From contig JACKDC010000006.1 of NCBI GenBank assembly GCA_020633725.1, forward strand, positions 62,001 to 126,000: a DNA stretch of 64,000 nt. Direction: 5' to 3'. Origin of the DNA: Candidatus Latescibacterota bacterium. GTDB taxonomy: Bacteria; Krumholzibacteriota; Krumholzibacteriia; JACNKJ01. Of the stretch, positions 45,338 to 53,371 are shown piece after piece (the stretch's first letter is position 1; each line of letters starts with the position of its first letter). The notes under the pieces are model-generated. The model searched no databases. It had not been told where the DNA came from and was given only the letters and a program-made list of their open reading frames with translations. The translations under genes and the position numbers were made by a program.

Positions 45338-46438
45338 ATGAAAGCCTGGCTGCACACCCTCGCGATGGTGCTGGTCCTCGTCGCATTCGCCGGCTGCTCG
45401 CAGGACAACGCACCCACTGCTCCGGACGGCAGCGACGCGCCGGATGCGCTGGCCTCGCGCAACTTCGGTCACCACGACGGCCACCACGGCAACGGCGGCG
45501 AGGCCGTCGTCGCCAATCGCGGCTCCGGCACGATCTCCGTGATCGACGCCCGCACCCTGGACGTCGAGACCTACGACCTGCCCGCCGGCGACAACCCGCC
45601 CGAGCCCATGTACGTGGTGCAGGTTGGCCAGCGCGTCTTCGTGGGCGACCGCGCCAACAGCCGCGTCGTGGCCTTCAGCAAGGGCGACTACGACGTCATC
45701 GGCACCGTGCCCGCGGGCCAGGGCGTCTTCCACATGTGGGCCGACGGCCTCGGCCGCCAGCTCTGGGTGAGCAACGACGTCGACAACACGATGACCGTGA
45801 TCGACCCGCACAGCCTCACCGTGCTCGCCACCGTGCCCCTGCCCGCGGATCTCGTGGCCATGGGCGGCAAGCCGCACGACGTCGTCCTGCCCTTCTGGGG
45901 GCTCAGCGCCTACGTGACGATGCTGGGCTTCGCCGAGGGCGGCTACGTGGTCAAGTTCGACACGCACACCTTCGAGGAGACCGCGCGCGCGGCGGTCGGC
46001 GGCGACCCGCACCTGTCCGTGGCGCGGCAGCGCCCCTGGCTCTACGTGCCCTGCCAGGACACGAACGAGGTCCGCGTGCTGAACCGCTTCACGCTCGAGC
46101 AGGAGACCGCGCTGGACATCCCCGGCGCCCACGGCGCGGGCATGCGCAACGACGGCCAGTACTTCTACACCACCAACATCTCGGGCGGCGGCGACGACGC
46201 CATCTGGACGATCCGCACCCGCACGAACACCCTCGTGGGCTCGCCGGTGGACTCGCCCTACGGCGTGCCGCACAACCTCGCGCTGAGCACGAACGGGAAA
46301 CAGTTCTTCCTCACCCACTCGGGCGGAGCGTCCGACAAGGTGACGGTCTACCGCACTCACGGCTCGAACCCCGTGCCCGACTACGTGGGCGAGGTCACCG
46401 TGGGGCTGAACCCCTTCGGCCTGGCCTTCGTGAAGTAA
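45338..46438 (+). CDS. Lipoprotein with YVTN-type beta-propeller
   Basis: 366 aa. Signal with lipobox VAFAGC (Cys about 20), a short His-rich stretch (GHHDGHHGNGG), then a YVTN/surface-layer-type propeller: VVANRGSGTISVIDARTLDV, LWVSNDVDNTMTVIDPHSLT, WLYVPCQDTNEVRVLNRFTL, NISGGGDDAIWTIRTRTN and LSTNGKQFFLTHSGGASDKV, ending VGLNPFGLAFVK. Propellers of this sort mediate binding outside the cell and some are part of metal or redox systems; no catalytic motif is seen here. GGGAGG lies before the ATG. A strong terminator follows. Confidence 0.88.
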   Translation: MKAWLHTLAMVLVLVAFAGCSQDNAPTAPDGSDAPDALASRNFGHHDGHHGNGGEAVVANRGSGTISVIDARTLDVETYDLPAGDNPPEPMYVVQVGQRVFVGDRANSRVVAFSKGDYDVIGTVPAGQGVFHMWADGLGRQLWVSNDVDNTMTVIDPHSLTVLATVPLPADLVAMGGKPHDVVLPFWGLSAYVTMLGFAEGGYVVKFDTHTFEETARAAVGGDPHLSVARQRPWLYVPCQDTNEVRVLNRFTLEQETALDIPGAHGAGMRNDGQYFYTTNISGGGDDAIWTIRTRTNTLVGSPVDSPYGVPHNLALSTNGKQFFLTHSGGASDKVTVYRTHGSNPVPDYVGEVTVGLNPFGLAFVK

Positions 46439-46461
46439 GCGACCCGACAGGGTGAACCCGG

Positions 46462-46487
46462 GGCCGGCCTCCGCAGTGAGGCCGGCC
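46462..46487. terminator. Bidirectional hairpin terminator
   Basis: Perfect 10-bp stem GGCCGGCCTC / GAGGCCGGCC with a 6-base loop, in the 56-base gap between two convergent genes (propeller lipoprotein and pfkA). It can serve both, although T-tracts are short. Confidence 0.75.
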
Positions 46488-46494
46488 TCGTCAT

Positions 46495-47589
46495 TCAGTC
46501 GCCGAAGCAGACGCCGGTCTCGCGGCCCAGGTCCAGCAGGTCGTGGTCGGGCGGCACCAGGCGCTGGCGATTGGCGATCTTGGCGATGGGCACCGAGGTG
46601 ATGGTCGTCCCCTCCAGCCGCACCATCTCGCCGGACTTGCCGTCGGCCAGCAGGTGCACGGCCGCCGCGCCGAGGCGCGAGGCGAGGATGCGGTCGAAGG
46701 CCGTGGGCGTGCCGCCGCGCAGGAGGTGGCCGAGCACGGTGACCCGGGTCTCGAGCTTGAGCCGCGCCTCGATCTGGCTCGCCACCACGTGGCCGATGCC
46801 GCCCAGGCGCACGGGGTCGGGACTGTCCTCGATCCGCCGCTTCACCACCTTCTCGCCGCCGGCCTCGTGGGCGCCCTCGGCCACCACCACGATGCTGAAG
46901 CGCCGCCCGGTGCGATTGCGCTCGAGGATCTTCTGACAGATCGATTCCAGCTGGTAGGGGATCTCCGGGATCAGGATGATGTCCCCGCCGCTGGCCAGCC
47001 CCGCGTGCAGCGCGAGCCAGCCGGCGTTGCGGCCCATGACCTCCACCACCATCACGCGGTGGTGGCTCTGGGCCGTCGTGTGGATGCGGTCGATGGCCTC
47101 CACCGCGATGGACACGGCCGTGTCGAAGCCGAAGGTCTGGTCCGTGGCCTCGATGTCGTTGTCGATGGTCTTGGGGATGCCCACCACCGGCACGCCGAGC
47201 TGGCGGAGGCCGTCGGCGATGGACAGCGTGCCGTCGCCGCCGATGCAGGCCAGGGCGTCGAGGCCCAGGCTCTTCACCACGTCCACGGCCTCCTGGCCCC
47301 GGTCCACCGTGTGGCGGTTCTCGCCCTCGCCCACGTACCAGGCGAAGGGGTTGGCCGTGTTGCTGGTGCCGAGGATCGTGCCGCCCTGCATGAGGAGGCC
47401 GGAGACGTCGTCGCCGTCCAGCTTGCGGTACTGCTTCGTCACCAGGCCTTCGTAGCCGTCCTGGAAGCCGATGACGTCCCAGCCGTAGTGCCGCGTCGCC
47501 GTGCGCACGACCGCGCGGATGACCGCATTGAGGCCGGGGGCGTCGCCGCCGCCGGTGAGGAGGCCGATCGCGTGGATCGAGGGGGACAT
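46495..47589 (-). CDS. pfkA: 6-phosphofructokinase
   Basis: 364 aa glycolytic enzyme. LLTGGGDAPGLNAVIRAVVR, GTILGTSNTANPF, CIGGDGTLSIADGLRQLGVP, GIPKTIDNDIEATDQTFGFD, VEVMGRNAGWLALHAGLASG, and VTVLGHLLRGGTPTAFDRIL. Gly after GGD (GGDGT) favours ATP as donor, while Lys in PKTIDND is the residue typical of pyrophosphate-type enzymes. This mix occurs in a known subgroup, and donor use must be tested. ATG 47589 is chosen over an in-frame start at 47646 because it begins the conserved region. Confidence 0.94.
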   Translation of the reverse strand: MSPSIHAIGLLTGGGDAPGLNAVIRAVVRTATRHYGWDVIGFQDGYEGLVTKQYRKLDGDDVSGLLMQGGTILGTSNTANPFAWYVGEGENRHTVDRGQEAVDVVKSLGLDALACIGGDGTLSIADGLRQLGVPVVGIPKTIDNDIEATDQTFGFDTAVSIAVEAIDRIHTTAQSHHRVMVVEVMGRNAGWLALHAGLASGGDIILIPEIPYQLESICQKILERNRTGRRFSIVVVAEGAHEAGGEKVVKRRIEDSPDPVRLGGIGHVVASQIEARLKLETRVTVLGHLLRGGTPTAFDRILASRLGAAAVHLLADGKSGEMVRLEGTTITSVPIAKIANRQRLVPPDHDLLDLGRETGVCFGD

Positions 47590-47716
47590 GGACACGACCT
47601 TTCGACGGAGCAGCGTAGACCTAGCAGATATCGGCAGAACCCTCAACGAGCTTGATGGGGCGATCTTGGCGAACGGCGCTCACCGGCGTACCTTGAGGAC
47701 GAGGAGGACCCCCCGC

Positions 47717-48613
47717 ATGACCCCCGGACCCCGCTACCGGGTGCTGGCCGTGGACCTGGACGGCACCCTGATCAGCAACGTGCACGACCCCGAGCACCCG
47801 GTGAGCGCGGCCAACCTGGAGGCCCTGCGCGAACTGCGGGCCGCCGGCACGCGCATCGTGATCTCCACGGGGCGCAGCGAGGGCGCGGCGCGGAGCGTCC
47901 TCGGCCGCTGCGGCGATCCTCAGCTGGCGGCCAGCGACCTCATCCTCCACAACGGCGCGCTCATGGTGGACGGCGCCACGGGCGCCACGCTTCGCGAGCT
48001 GCGCCTGGACCGCGGCGACGCGGCCCGCACCCTCGACAGCTACCGCGCCCACGGCCTCACGCCCTTCCTCTTCACCTCCCGGGCGCGGGGCGGCGCCTGC
48101 GTGGTGGAGGGCGAACCCCGCGCCGAGAACGTCGCCCTCGTCCGGTACCTGGCCGCCCGCGAGCGCGACCACGACGGCGAGCTGCTCCACGTGGACAGCC
48201 TGACCCCCTGGCTCGAGGACGCCCCCCTCGCCCTGGCCAGCATCGATCACCCCGCCCGCATCGCCCCGGCTCGCGAGGCCATGGAGGCGCTGGACCTGGC
48301 CGGCAGCCGTGTGGCCGTGCTGGGGCTCGTCGGCCGCGGCTCCACCGGGCCGGCCCAGTTCCTCGAGGTCTTCCAGCGCGAGGTGTCCAAGGAGCGGGCC
48401 TTCGCCGTCTGGTGCGCGCTGCGCGACGTGCCCCTGGCCGAGACCGCCGCCATCGGCGACGGGCGCAACGACCTGGAGCTGATCCAGGAGGTGGGGCTCG
48501 GCATCGCCATGGGCAACGGCGCCGCCGACCTGCGCGCGGCGGCCGACCACGTGGCCCCGCCCCACGACCAGGACGGCCTCGCCGAGGCCATCCACCGCTA
48601 TCTGCTGGCCTGA
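47717..48613 (+). CDS. HAD-superfamily Cof-type sugar/nucleotide phosphatase
   Basis: 298 aa. HAD motif I VLAVDLDGTLIS, motif II IVISTGRSEGAARSVL, a C2B cap domain, motif III Lys in VSKERAF, motif IV AAIGDGRNDLELIQEVGLGI and AMGNGAADLRAAADHVAPPH. Cof-type phosphatases act on phosphosugars, FMN or PLP; the substrate here is unknown. GAGGAGGACC precedes the ATG at 47717. Divergent from pfkA across 127 bases. Confidence 0.9.
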   Translation: MTPGPRYRVLAVDLDGTLISNVHDPEHPVSAANLEALRELRAAGTRIVISTGRSEGAARSVLGRCGDPQLAASDLILHNGALMVDGATGATLRELRLDRGDAARTLDSYRAHGLTPFLFTSRARGGACVVEGEPRAENVALVRYLAARERDHDGELLHVDSLTPWLEDAPLALASIDHPARIAPAREAMEALDLAGSRVAVLGLVGRGSTGPAQFLEVFQREVSKERAFAVWCALRDVPLAETAAIGDGRNDLELIQEVGLGIAMGNGAADLRAAADHVAPPHDQDGLAEAIHRYLLA

Positions 48614-48624
48614 TCCCTGCTTGA

Positions 48625-48668
48625 TTTACTCAACACACTGAGTTAATTTACTTACCATGCTGAGTAAA
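48625..48668. promoter_or_regulatory. Two tandem 22-bp palindromes upstream of the AAA+ ATPase gene
   Basis: AT-rich 44-base block in a GC-rich setting. Unit 1: TTTACTCA-ACACAC-TGAGTTAA (48625-48646). Unit 2: TTTACTTA-CCATGC-TGAGTAAA (48647-48668). Each is an 8-bp near-perfect dyad with a 6-base spacer and the units abut, so the outermost arms TTTACTCA and TGAGTAAA also pair. It ends 23 bases before the ATPase start, at promoter/leader position, and is best read as an operator or a recognition site carried with that gene. Confidence 0.85.
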
Positions 48669-48691
48669 ATCGCAATCCCTTGGAAGTAGGC

Positions 48692-49906
48692 ATGTTCGTC
48701 CGCCATCAAGGCCAGTCGCTGCTCCGGCGCCTACAGGAAAACAGGCGCTTTCTGCAGGTGATGCTGGGACCGCGTCAGGTGGGCAAGACCACCCTGGCCC
48801 GGCAGCTCGCCGAGCAGCTCGACCTGCCATCCCGCTACGTGTCGGCCGACGAACCCAGCCTGAAGGACTCGACCTGGCTCGAACAGCAGTGGGAAGCCGG
48901 TCGCGCGCTCTGCCGTCGCCCAGGCGAACCGCAGCGCCCGGCCCTGCTGATCCTCGACGAGGCGCAGAAACTTGCCCACTGGTCGGAAACGGTGAAGCGC
49001 CTCTGGGACGAAGACAGCGCCACCGGCCTGCCGCTCCAGGTGCTCGTCCTCGGCTCGAGCGCGCTGCTGGTGCAGCGGGGTTTGAGCGAGAGCATGGCCG
49101 GGCGCTTCGAGGTCGTCCCCCTGAGCCACTGGTCCTACGCCGAAATGCGCGACGCCTTTGGTTTCGATCTACCCCAGTACCTTCGCTTCGGCGGCTACCC
49201 GGGCGCGGCATCACTGGTCCAGGACCCGGAGCGCTGGACGCGCTACATCAGGGATGCGCTCATCGAGCCGGCCATCGGCCGAGATGTTCTCATGATGGCC
49301 CGCGTGGACAAGCCGGCGTTGCTTCGCCGCGTTTTCGAGCTCAGCTGCGCCCACTCGGGCCAGGTCATCGCGTATCAGAAGATGCTGGGACAGCTCCAGG
49401 ACGCCGGCAACGCGACCACGATTGCGCACTATCTCGACCTCCTCGGGGCGGCCGGATTGGTGACTGGCCTGCAGAAACACGCCGGAAACCTGCCACGGCG
49501 CCGCGGATCGAGTCCCAAACTGCTTGCGCTCAACACCGCCCTCATGACCGCGATGGGGGGACTGGAGCACTTCACAGGTCCCGGAGCGGGCGATGCATGG
49601 GGTAGGCTCGTGGAAACCGCAGTCGGTGCGTGGCTGGTCAACGAGGGCGGGAGTCGCGACATCGTCACGCGCTACTGGGCGGGGAGCAATCGAGAGGTGG
49701 ACTTCGTCATCGCCCGCGGTGATGCAGCGGTGGCCATCGAGGTGAAGAGCGGCCGCCGCAGGGACCGCCTTCCGGGCATGGCCGCCCTGAGCGGGACGCA
49801 CGCCATCCGTCGCAAGCTTCTCGTGGGCGCGGACGGCATACCCCTGGACGTGTTCCTGCGAACACCTCCGGACGCCTGGTTCGACAGCGACGCGGCCTTG
49901 CCTTGA
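48692..49906 (+). CDS. AAA+ ATPase with DUF4143 (PD-(D/E)xK-like) C-terminal domain
   Basis: 404 aa. N-terminal AAA_14-type ATPase: Walker A MLGPRQVGKTTLARQLAEQL, Walker B ALLILDEAQK, sensor VLVLGSSALLVQRG. C-terminal DUF4143: RYIRDALIEPAIGRDVLMM, YLDLLGAAGLVTGLQKHAGN, LVETAVGAWLVNE and the nuclease-like REVDFVIARGDAAVAIEVKS (Asp, Glu-x-Lys). Such ATPases are scattered, often multi-copy and horizontally spread; function is unproven, with DNA-related or toxin-like roles suggested. ATG at 48692 is preceded by GGAAGTAGG. Codons are less GC-rich than neighbours, consistent with transfer. The palindromes upstream probably belong to it. Confidence 0.9.
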   Translation: MFVRHQGQSLLRRLQENRRFLQVMLGPRQVGKTTLARQLAEQLDLPSRYVSADEPSLKDSTWLEQQWEAGRALCRRPGEPQRPALLILDEAQKLAHWSETVKRLWDEDSATGLPLQVLVLGSSALLVQRGLSESMAGRFEVVPLSHWSYAEMRDAFGFDLPQYLRFGGYPGAASLVQDPERWTRYIRDALIEPAIGRDVLMMARVDKPALLRRVFELSCAHSGQVIAYQKMLGQLQDAGNATTIAHYLDLLGAAGLVTGLQKHAGNLPRRRGSSPKLLALNTALMTAMGGLEHFTGPGAGDAWGRLVETAVGAWLVNEGGSRDIVTRYWAGSNREVDFVIARGDAAVAIEVKSGRRRDRLPGMAALSGTHAIRRKLLVGADGIPLDVFLRTPPDAWFDSDAALP

Positions 49907-49932
49907 ACCGCCGCTGCCGCTAGCTTCAGTCC

Positions 49933-50256
49933 ATGATCCGCGCCGCTTTCATCACACTCCTCACCCTGGGCCTCGTGGCCGCCGCCTCCGGCTGCAGCGA
50001 GTGCCTGCGCTGCGACAAGGAGCAGGACCGCGTCCTCACGCAGATGGGACCGCCCGAGGAGACCGAGTCGCGGCAGACCGGCCATCTCGTCACCGAGACC
50101 TGGTACTACTGGGAGCAGAACCGCTCGGTGGTCTTCCTCTGGGACGACCGCGACTGCTCCTGCAGCACGAGCACCTACGTCTTCGAGGACGGCAAGCGCG
50201 GCGACGAGCCCGCGCTCAGCTTCCACACCTCCGGCAGCAGCTTCTTCAAGCCATGA
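49933..50256 (+). CDS. Small lipoprotein of unknown function
   Basis: 107 aa. Signal and lipobox VAAASGC (Cys about 21), then a Cys-rich start (SECLRCDKEQDRVL), TETWYYWEQNRSVVFLWDD and RDCSCSTSTYVFEDG. The DRVLTQMGPPEETESRQ plus WYYWxxNRSxxFxWD pattern resembles SmpA/BamE-like folds, which measure a lipoprotein domain at the outer membrane, but similarity is weak. The next gene starts inside its stop (ATGA). No clear ribosome site. Confidence 0.7.
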   Translation: MIRAAFITLLTLGLVAAASGCSECLRCDKEQDRVLTQMGPPEETESRQTGHLVTETWYYWEQNRSVVFLWDDRDCSCSTSTYVFEDGKRGDEPALSFHTSGSSFFKP

Positions 50257-51029
50257 CCGAGGGCGCGCGCCTGGGGCTCGCCGCGCTGCTGGCCGTGCTG
50301 CTGGCGGTGGCGCACTCGAGCTTGGGCGAGCGCTTCATCCTGATCCGTCTCCTTCGCCGTCAGGATCTGCCCCGGCTCTTCGGCAGCGATCGTTTCACCC
50401 GCCGCACGCTGCGCTTCGCCTGGCACCTGAGCTCGGTGGCCTGGCTGGGCCTGGCCGCCGCGCTCGTCCTGCAGGCCGGCGAGGACCTGGAGAGCGCGCG
50501 CGAACGCCTGCTGCTCGCGCTCTCGCTCACCTTCCTCGTGAGCGGCGCGATCACGGCGCTGGTCAGCCGGGGACGTCACCTGGCGTGGCCGGTGTTCGTG
50601 GCGGTGGCGCTGCTCGCGTGGCCACGCGGGCTGGACGTCCCCGACGCGAACCTGTGGCGCGAGCGCGTGCTGTCCTGGCAGACCCTGCCCGTCGACTCGC
50701 TGAACCTGCGGATCGAGTCGGCGCGCGCCGCGCGCGAGGGCTGGGCCACGCAGCCGGAGAGCATCGTGCGCACCTTGCTGGGGGAGCGGCTCTGGGAGGC
50801 GCCGCAGTCGCGTTTCGACGTGGAGCGCACGCCGCCCGAATCGCCCAACCGCGCGCGGGTCACGGTGCTGCTCGAGCAGCTGCCCGACGACAGCGTGGCC
50901 GGCCTCTGCCGCGACTACACGCTGGAGCTGGATGCCACGGGCGGCTGGGTCATCGCGGAGCTGCGCGAGGCCTGGCGCTGCCGCCGCGGCGCGGATCCGA
51001 CGCACTATCGCGCCGAGCGCTGCCGCTAG
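50253..51029 (+). CDS. Membrane protein with C-terminal soluble domain, unknown function
   Basis: 258 aa. Four hydrophobic helices in the first ~125 residues (LGLAALLAVLLAVAHSSLGE, FAWHLSSVAWLGLAAALVLQ, LLALSLTFLVSGAITALVS, LAWPVFVAVALLAWPRGL), then a ~130-residue soluble domain with SRFDVERTPPESPNRARVTV and VAGLCRDYTLELDATGGWVI. Starts with ATG overlapping the lipoprotein TGA. No family recognised. Its TAG stop overlaps the opposite-strand stop of the oxidoreductase gene (CTAG). Confidence 0.7.
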   Translation: MTEGARLGLAALLAVLLAVAHSSLGERFILIRLLRRQDLPRLFGSDRFTRRTLRFAWHLSSVAWLGLAAALVLQAGEDLESARERLLLALSLTFLVSGAITALVSRGRHLAWPVFVAVALLAWPRGLDVPDANLWRERVLSWQTLPVDSLNLRIESARAAREGWATQPESIVRTLLGERLWEAPQSRFDVERTPPESPNRARVTVLLEQLPDDSVAGLCRDYTLELDATGGWVIAELREAWRCRRGADPTHYRAERCR

Positions 51030-52054
51030 GGCTCCAGCAGGATCTTGCCGAAGAGCGCGCGATCGGCGATGCGGCGATGCGCCTCGGCCACCTGGTCCAG
51101 CGGCAGCACCGAGTCGATCACCGCCCGCAGCCTTCCCTCGGCGACCAAGCGGTAGATGAGCGGCAGCGAGCCGCGGCTGCCCATCGTGCTGCCGACGATC
51201 GCGAGGTTCTTGAAGAAGATCGGCCGCAGATCGGCCGTGAACTCGGGCCCGCTGCTCGCGCCACAGCAGAGGATCCTGCCGCCGCCGGCCAGCGCGCGCA
51301 GGCTGCCGGCGAAGGTCGTCGCGCCGACGTGGTCCACCACCAGATCGCAGCCGCGCTTGCCTGTCAGCGCGCGGACTTCGCGGGGCCAGTCGTCCTGGGT
51401 GTAGTCGATCACCTCGCTGGCGCCGAGCTCGCGCGCCCGCTCGCGCTTGGCCTCGCTGCCCGCGCTGGCGATCACGCGCGCGCCGAAGTGCCGCGCGATC
51501 TGGATGGCCGCGCTGCTCACGCCGCTGCCCGCGGCGTGCACGAGCACCGTGTCGCCGGTCTTCACGCCGCCCTTCACGACGAGCATCTCCCAGGCCGTCA
51601 GGAAGACGAGCGAGACGGCCGCCGCCTCGCGGAAGCCGAGACCCTCGGGCAGCGGGAGCGCGTTGGCCGCCGGCACCGCGATGAACTCGCAGTCCGTGCC
51701 GTCGCCGCTCTCGCCGAGGATGCCGTAGTGCCGGCAGTAGTGATCGCGTCCCGACAGGCAGTCCGCGCAGCGCCCGCAGGACGTTCCCGGCGCCACCGCC
51801 ACGCGGTCGCCCACGGCGAGCCCGGTGACGCCCGCGCCCAGCGCGGCCACGACGCCCGCGGCGTCGGCGCCCGGCGTGATCGGCAGCGGGAAGTGATGGC
51901 CCGGCACGCCGCGTCGCACCCAGGTGTCCAGGTGGTTCACGCCGATGGCCTTGATCTCGATGAGCACCTGGCCGGGGCCAGGCGCGGGGTCGGGCAGGGT
52001 CTCCAGGCGCAGGACGTCCAGGTCCCCGTGTTCGTGGATCCGCACGGCTTTCAT
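51026..52054 (-). CDS. Zinc-binding medium-chain dehydrogenase/quinone oxidoreductase
   Basis: 342 aa MDR-family NAD(P)-dependent oxidoreductase. N-terminal MKAVRIHEHGDLDVLRL, VLIEIKAIGVNHLDTWVRRG, the structural zinc site CGRCADCLSGRDHYC, and the nucleotide-binding fold TVLVHAAGSGVSSAAIQIAR. The catalytic-zinc Cys is replaced (GVNHLD), so it is closer to quinone/crotonyl-type reductases than to alcohol dehydrogenases. Last gene of the glycosyltransferase-DUF2914 operon, seven bases after the TonB/DUF2914 gene. Substrate unknown. Confidence 0.9.
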   Translation of the reverse strand: MKAVRIHEHGDLDVLRLETLPDPAPGPGQVLIEIKAIGVNHLDTWVRRGVPGHHFPLPITPGADAAGVVAALGAGVTGLAVGDRVAVAPGTSCGRCADCLSGRDHYCRHYGILGESGDGTDCEFIAVPAANALPLPEGLGFREAAAVSLVFLTAWEMLVVKGGVKTGDTVLVHAAGSGVSSAAIQIARHFGARVIASAGSEAKRERARELGASEVIDYTQDDWPREVRALTGKRGCDLVVDHVGATTFAGSLRALAGGGRILCCGASSGPEFTADLRPIFFKNLAIVGSTMGSRGSLPLIYRLVAEGRLRAVIDSVLPLDQVAEAHRRIADRALFGKILLEP

Positions 52055-52061
52055 GGCGAAC

Positions 52062-52952
52062 TCACTCGCAGTGGAAGCTCCAGCTCCCGAGGAGGTGGTC
52101 GTTCTCGTCCCGCACCTCGAGCAGCCAGGAGCCCGCGAGGCCGGCGAAGAGGGTCTTGTAGGACCAGCTTATCCACCGTTCGCCCTTCATGCTAAGCGGA
52201 ATCTCCTGCACCTCGCGCCCCTGGTAGATCCACACGTGCCGCAGCACCTGCCCCGGGCGCGCGCCGTCCACCTCCATCCAGAAGTAGACGCGATCCCCCT
52301 CGTGGAAGACGCTCCCGCGGCCCCGCAGCACGCGGTCCTCCACGTCGGCGCCGAAGCCGGCGTCCAGCACGCGCAGCGTGCTCGACGCGGGAGCGGCCGG
52401 CGGGGCGCTTTCGCGCACGGGGGGCGTCGTCTCGGTGACGCGCTCCTCGCGCTGCGCCGGCGGCGTCGAGGCAGGGGTCTCGACCGGAGTCGCCACTGGC
52501 TTCTCGACGGGCGCCGGCTTCGTCTCCACCCGGGCCGACGGAGTCTCGGCCGGCGGCGCCGCCTCGGCGGCGGGGAAACTGAGGAGCAGCGTCAGGCTGC
52601 TGCGCACGCCCTGTCCCCCGCGCTCGGCCGGGCGGAAGCGGCTCAGCCGCGCCGTCTTCAACGCCTCGACGATGAACAGCTCGGGCAGCGCGCTCTCCAC
52701 GAGTTCGGTGTCGTAGACGCGCCCGGTCTCATCCACGTAGACGCGCACCAGCGCATCGCCTCCCAGCCGGTGCTCGGCGAGCGCCGGCGGGTAGTTCAGC
52801 CGCGGGATGAAGGTGCAGACCGGCACGCCCTCGCCGAGGTCGTTCATCAGGCCGGCGCCGACCTCGGGAGGGGCGTCGGACTGGGCCATGGCGAAGGGCG
52901 CGCCGAGCGCCAGCAGCGCGCTCAGCAGCGCGATGGGTCGCAGAGAGGCCAC
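52062..52952 (-). CDS. TonB C-terminal domain / DUF2914 fusion, exported
   Basis: 296 aa. Signal peptide (LLSALLALGAPFAMAQ), a TonB_C-type domain (~30-115; FIPRLNYPPALAEHRLGGDA, LVRVYVDETGRVYDTELVES, EALKTARLSRFRPAERGG), an Ala/Pro/Thr linker (~120-190), then DUF2914 (~200-296; GDRVYFWMEVDGARPGQVLR, HVWIYQGREVQEIPLSMKGE, RWISWSYKTLFAGLAGSWLL). The domain is not in classic TonB order: there is no N-terminal anchor-ProLys rod leading to a terminal TonB_C. GTG 52952 has GGAG five bases before and follows the other DUF2914 gene by two bases. Function unknown; probably periplasmic polymer binding. Confidence 0.83.
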   Translation of the reverse strand: MASLRPIALLSALLALGAPFAMAQSDAPPEVGAGLMNDLGEGVPVCTFIPRLNYPPALAEHRLGGDALVRVYVDETGRVYDTELVESALPELFIVEALKTARLSRFRPAERGGQGVRSSLTLLLSFPAAEAAPPAETPSARVETKPAPVEKPVATPVETPASTPPAQREERVTETTPPVRESAPPAAPASSTLRVLDAGFGADVEDRVLRGRGSVFHEGDRVYFWMEVDGARPGQVLRHVWIYQGREVQEIPLSMKGERWISWSYKTLFAGLAGSWLLEVRDENDHLLGSWSFHCE

Positions 52953-52954
52953 CG

Positions 52955-53371
52955 CTACTCCGTGGCCGTGAAGTCGTAGCTGCCCAGAACCCGACCACCG
53001 GCGCTGCGAACTTCCACCGTCCACTGGCCGCCCATGCCCGGGTAGAGGGTCTTGTAGGACCAGGTGCGCCAGTGCTGGTCGCTCACCGGCAGCTCGACGC
53101 GCTGGATCTCCACGCCGTCGTGGAGCCAGACGTGGAGCACCGTGTCGCCGGGCGCCCCGTCCAGCAGCCGCGTCCAGCAGTAGACGCGCGTGCCCACGGG
53201 GAAGCTGTAGCTGGCGCCGTCCAGCATGCGGTCTGTCACGCCCGTGCCGAAGGCGGCCTCGGCCACGTGCAGGCCCTGGTTCGTGAGGGTGGCGGTGCCG
53301 TCCTGCGTCTGGGCGAGGACGGGCCCCGCGACGAGCAGGCACAGCACGGCGATGGCGAAACGACGTCTCAT
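52955..53371 (-). CDS. Secreted single-domain DUF2914 protein
   Basis: 138 aa. Signal peptide (MRRRFAIAVLCLLVAGPVLA), then one DUF2914 domain: VTDRMLDGASYSFPVGTRVY, CWTRLLDGAPGDTVLHVWLH, HWRTWSYKTLYPGMGGQWTV and VRSAGGRVLGSYDFTATE. The conserved HVW, W-x-SYKTL and GxW motifs match its downstream neighbour, so the two are duplicates of one domain. AGGAGG precedes the ATG, which overlaps the glycosyltransferase stop (ATGA). Confidence 0.86.
   Translation of the reverse strand: MRRRFAIAVLCLLVAGPVLAQTQDGTATLTNQGLHVAEAAFGTGVTDRMLDGASYSFPVGTRVYCWTRLLDGAPGDTVLHVWLHDGVEIQRVELPVSDQHWRTWSYKTLYPGMGGQWTVEVRSAGGRVLGSYDFTATE

Noticed and set aside
47590..47716. Small gene between pfkA and the HAD phosphatase
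   Set aside because: The open frame there has no ribosome site apart from the HAD start and reads as upstream leader; no family similarity.
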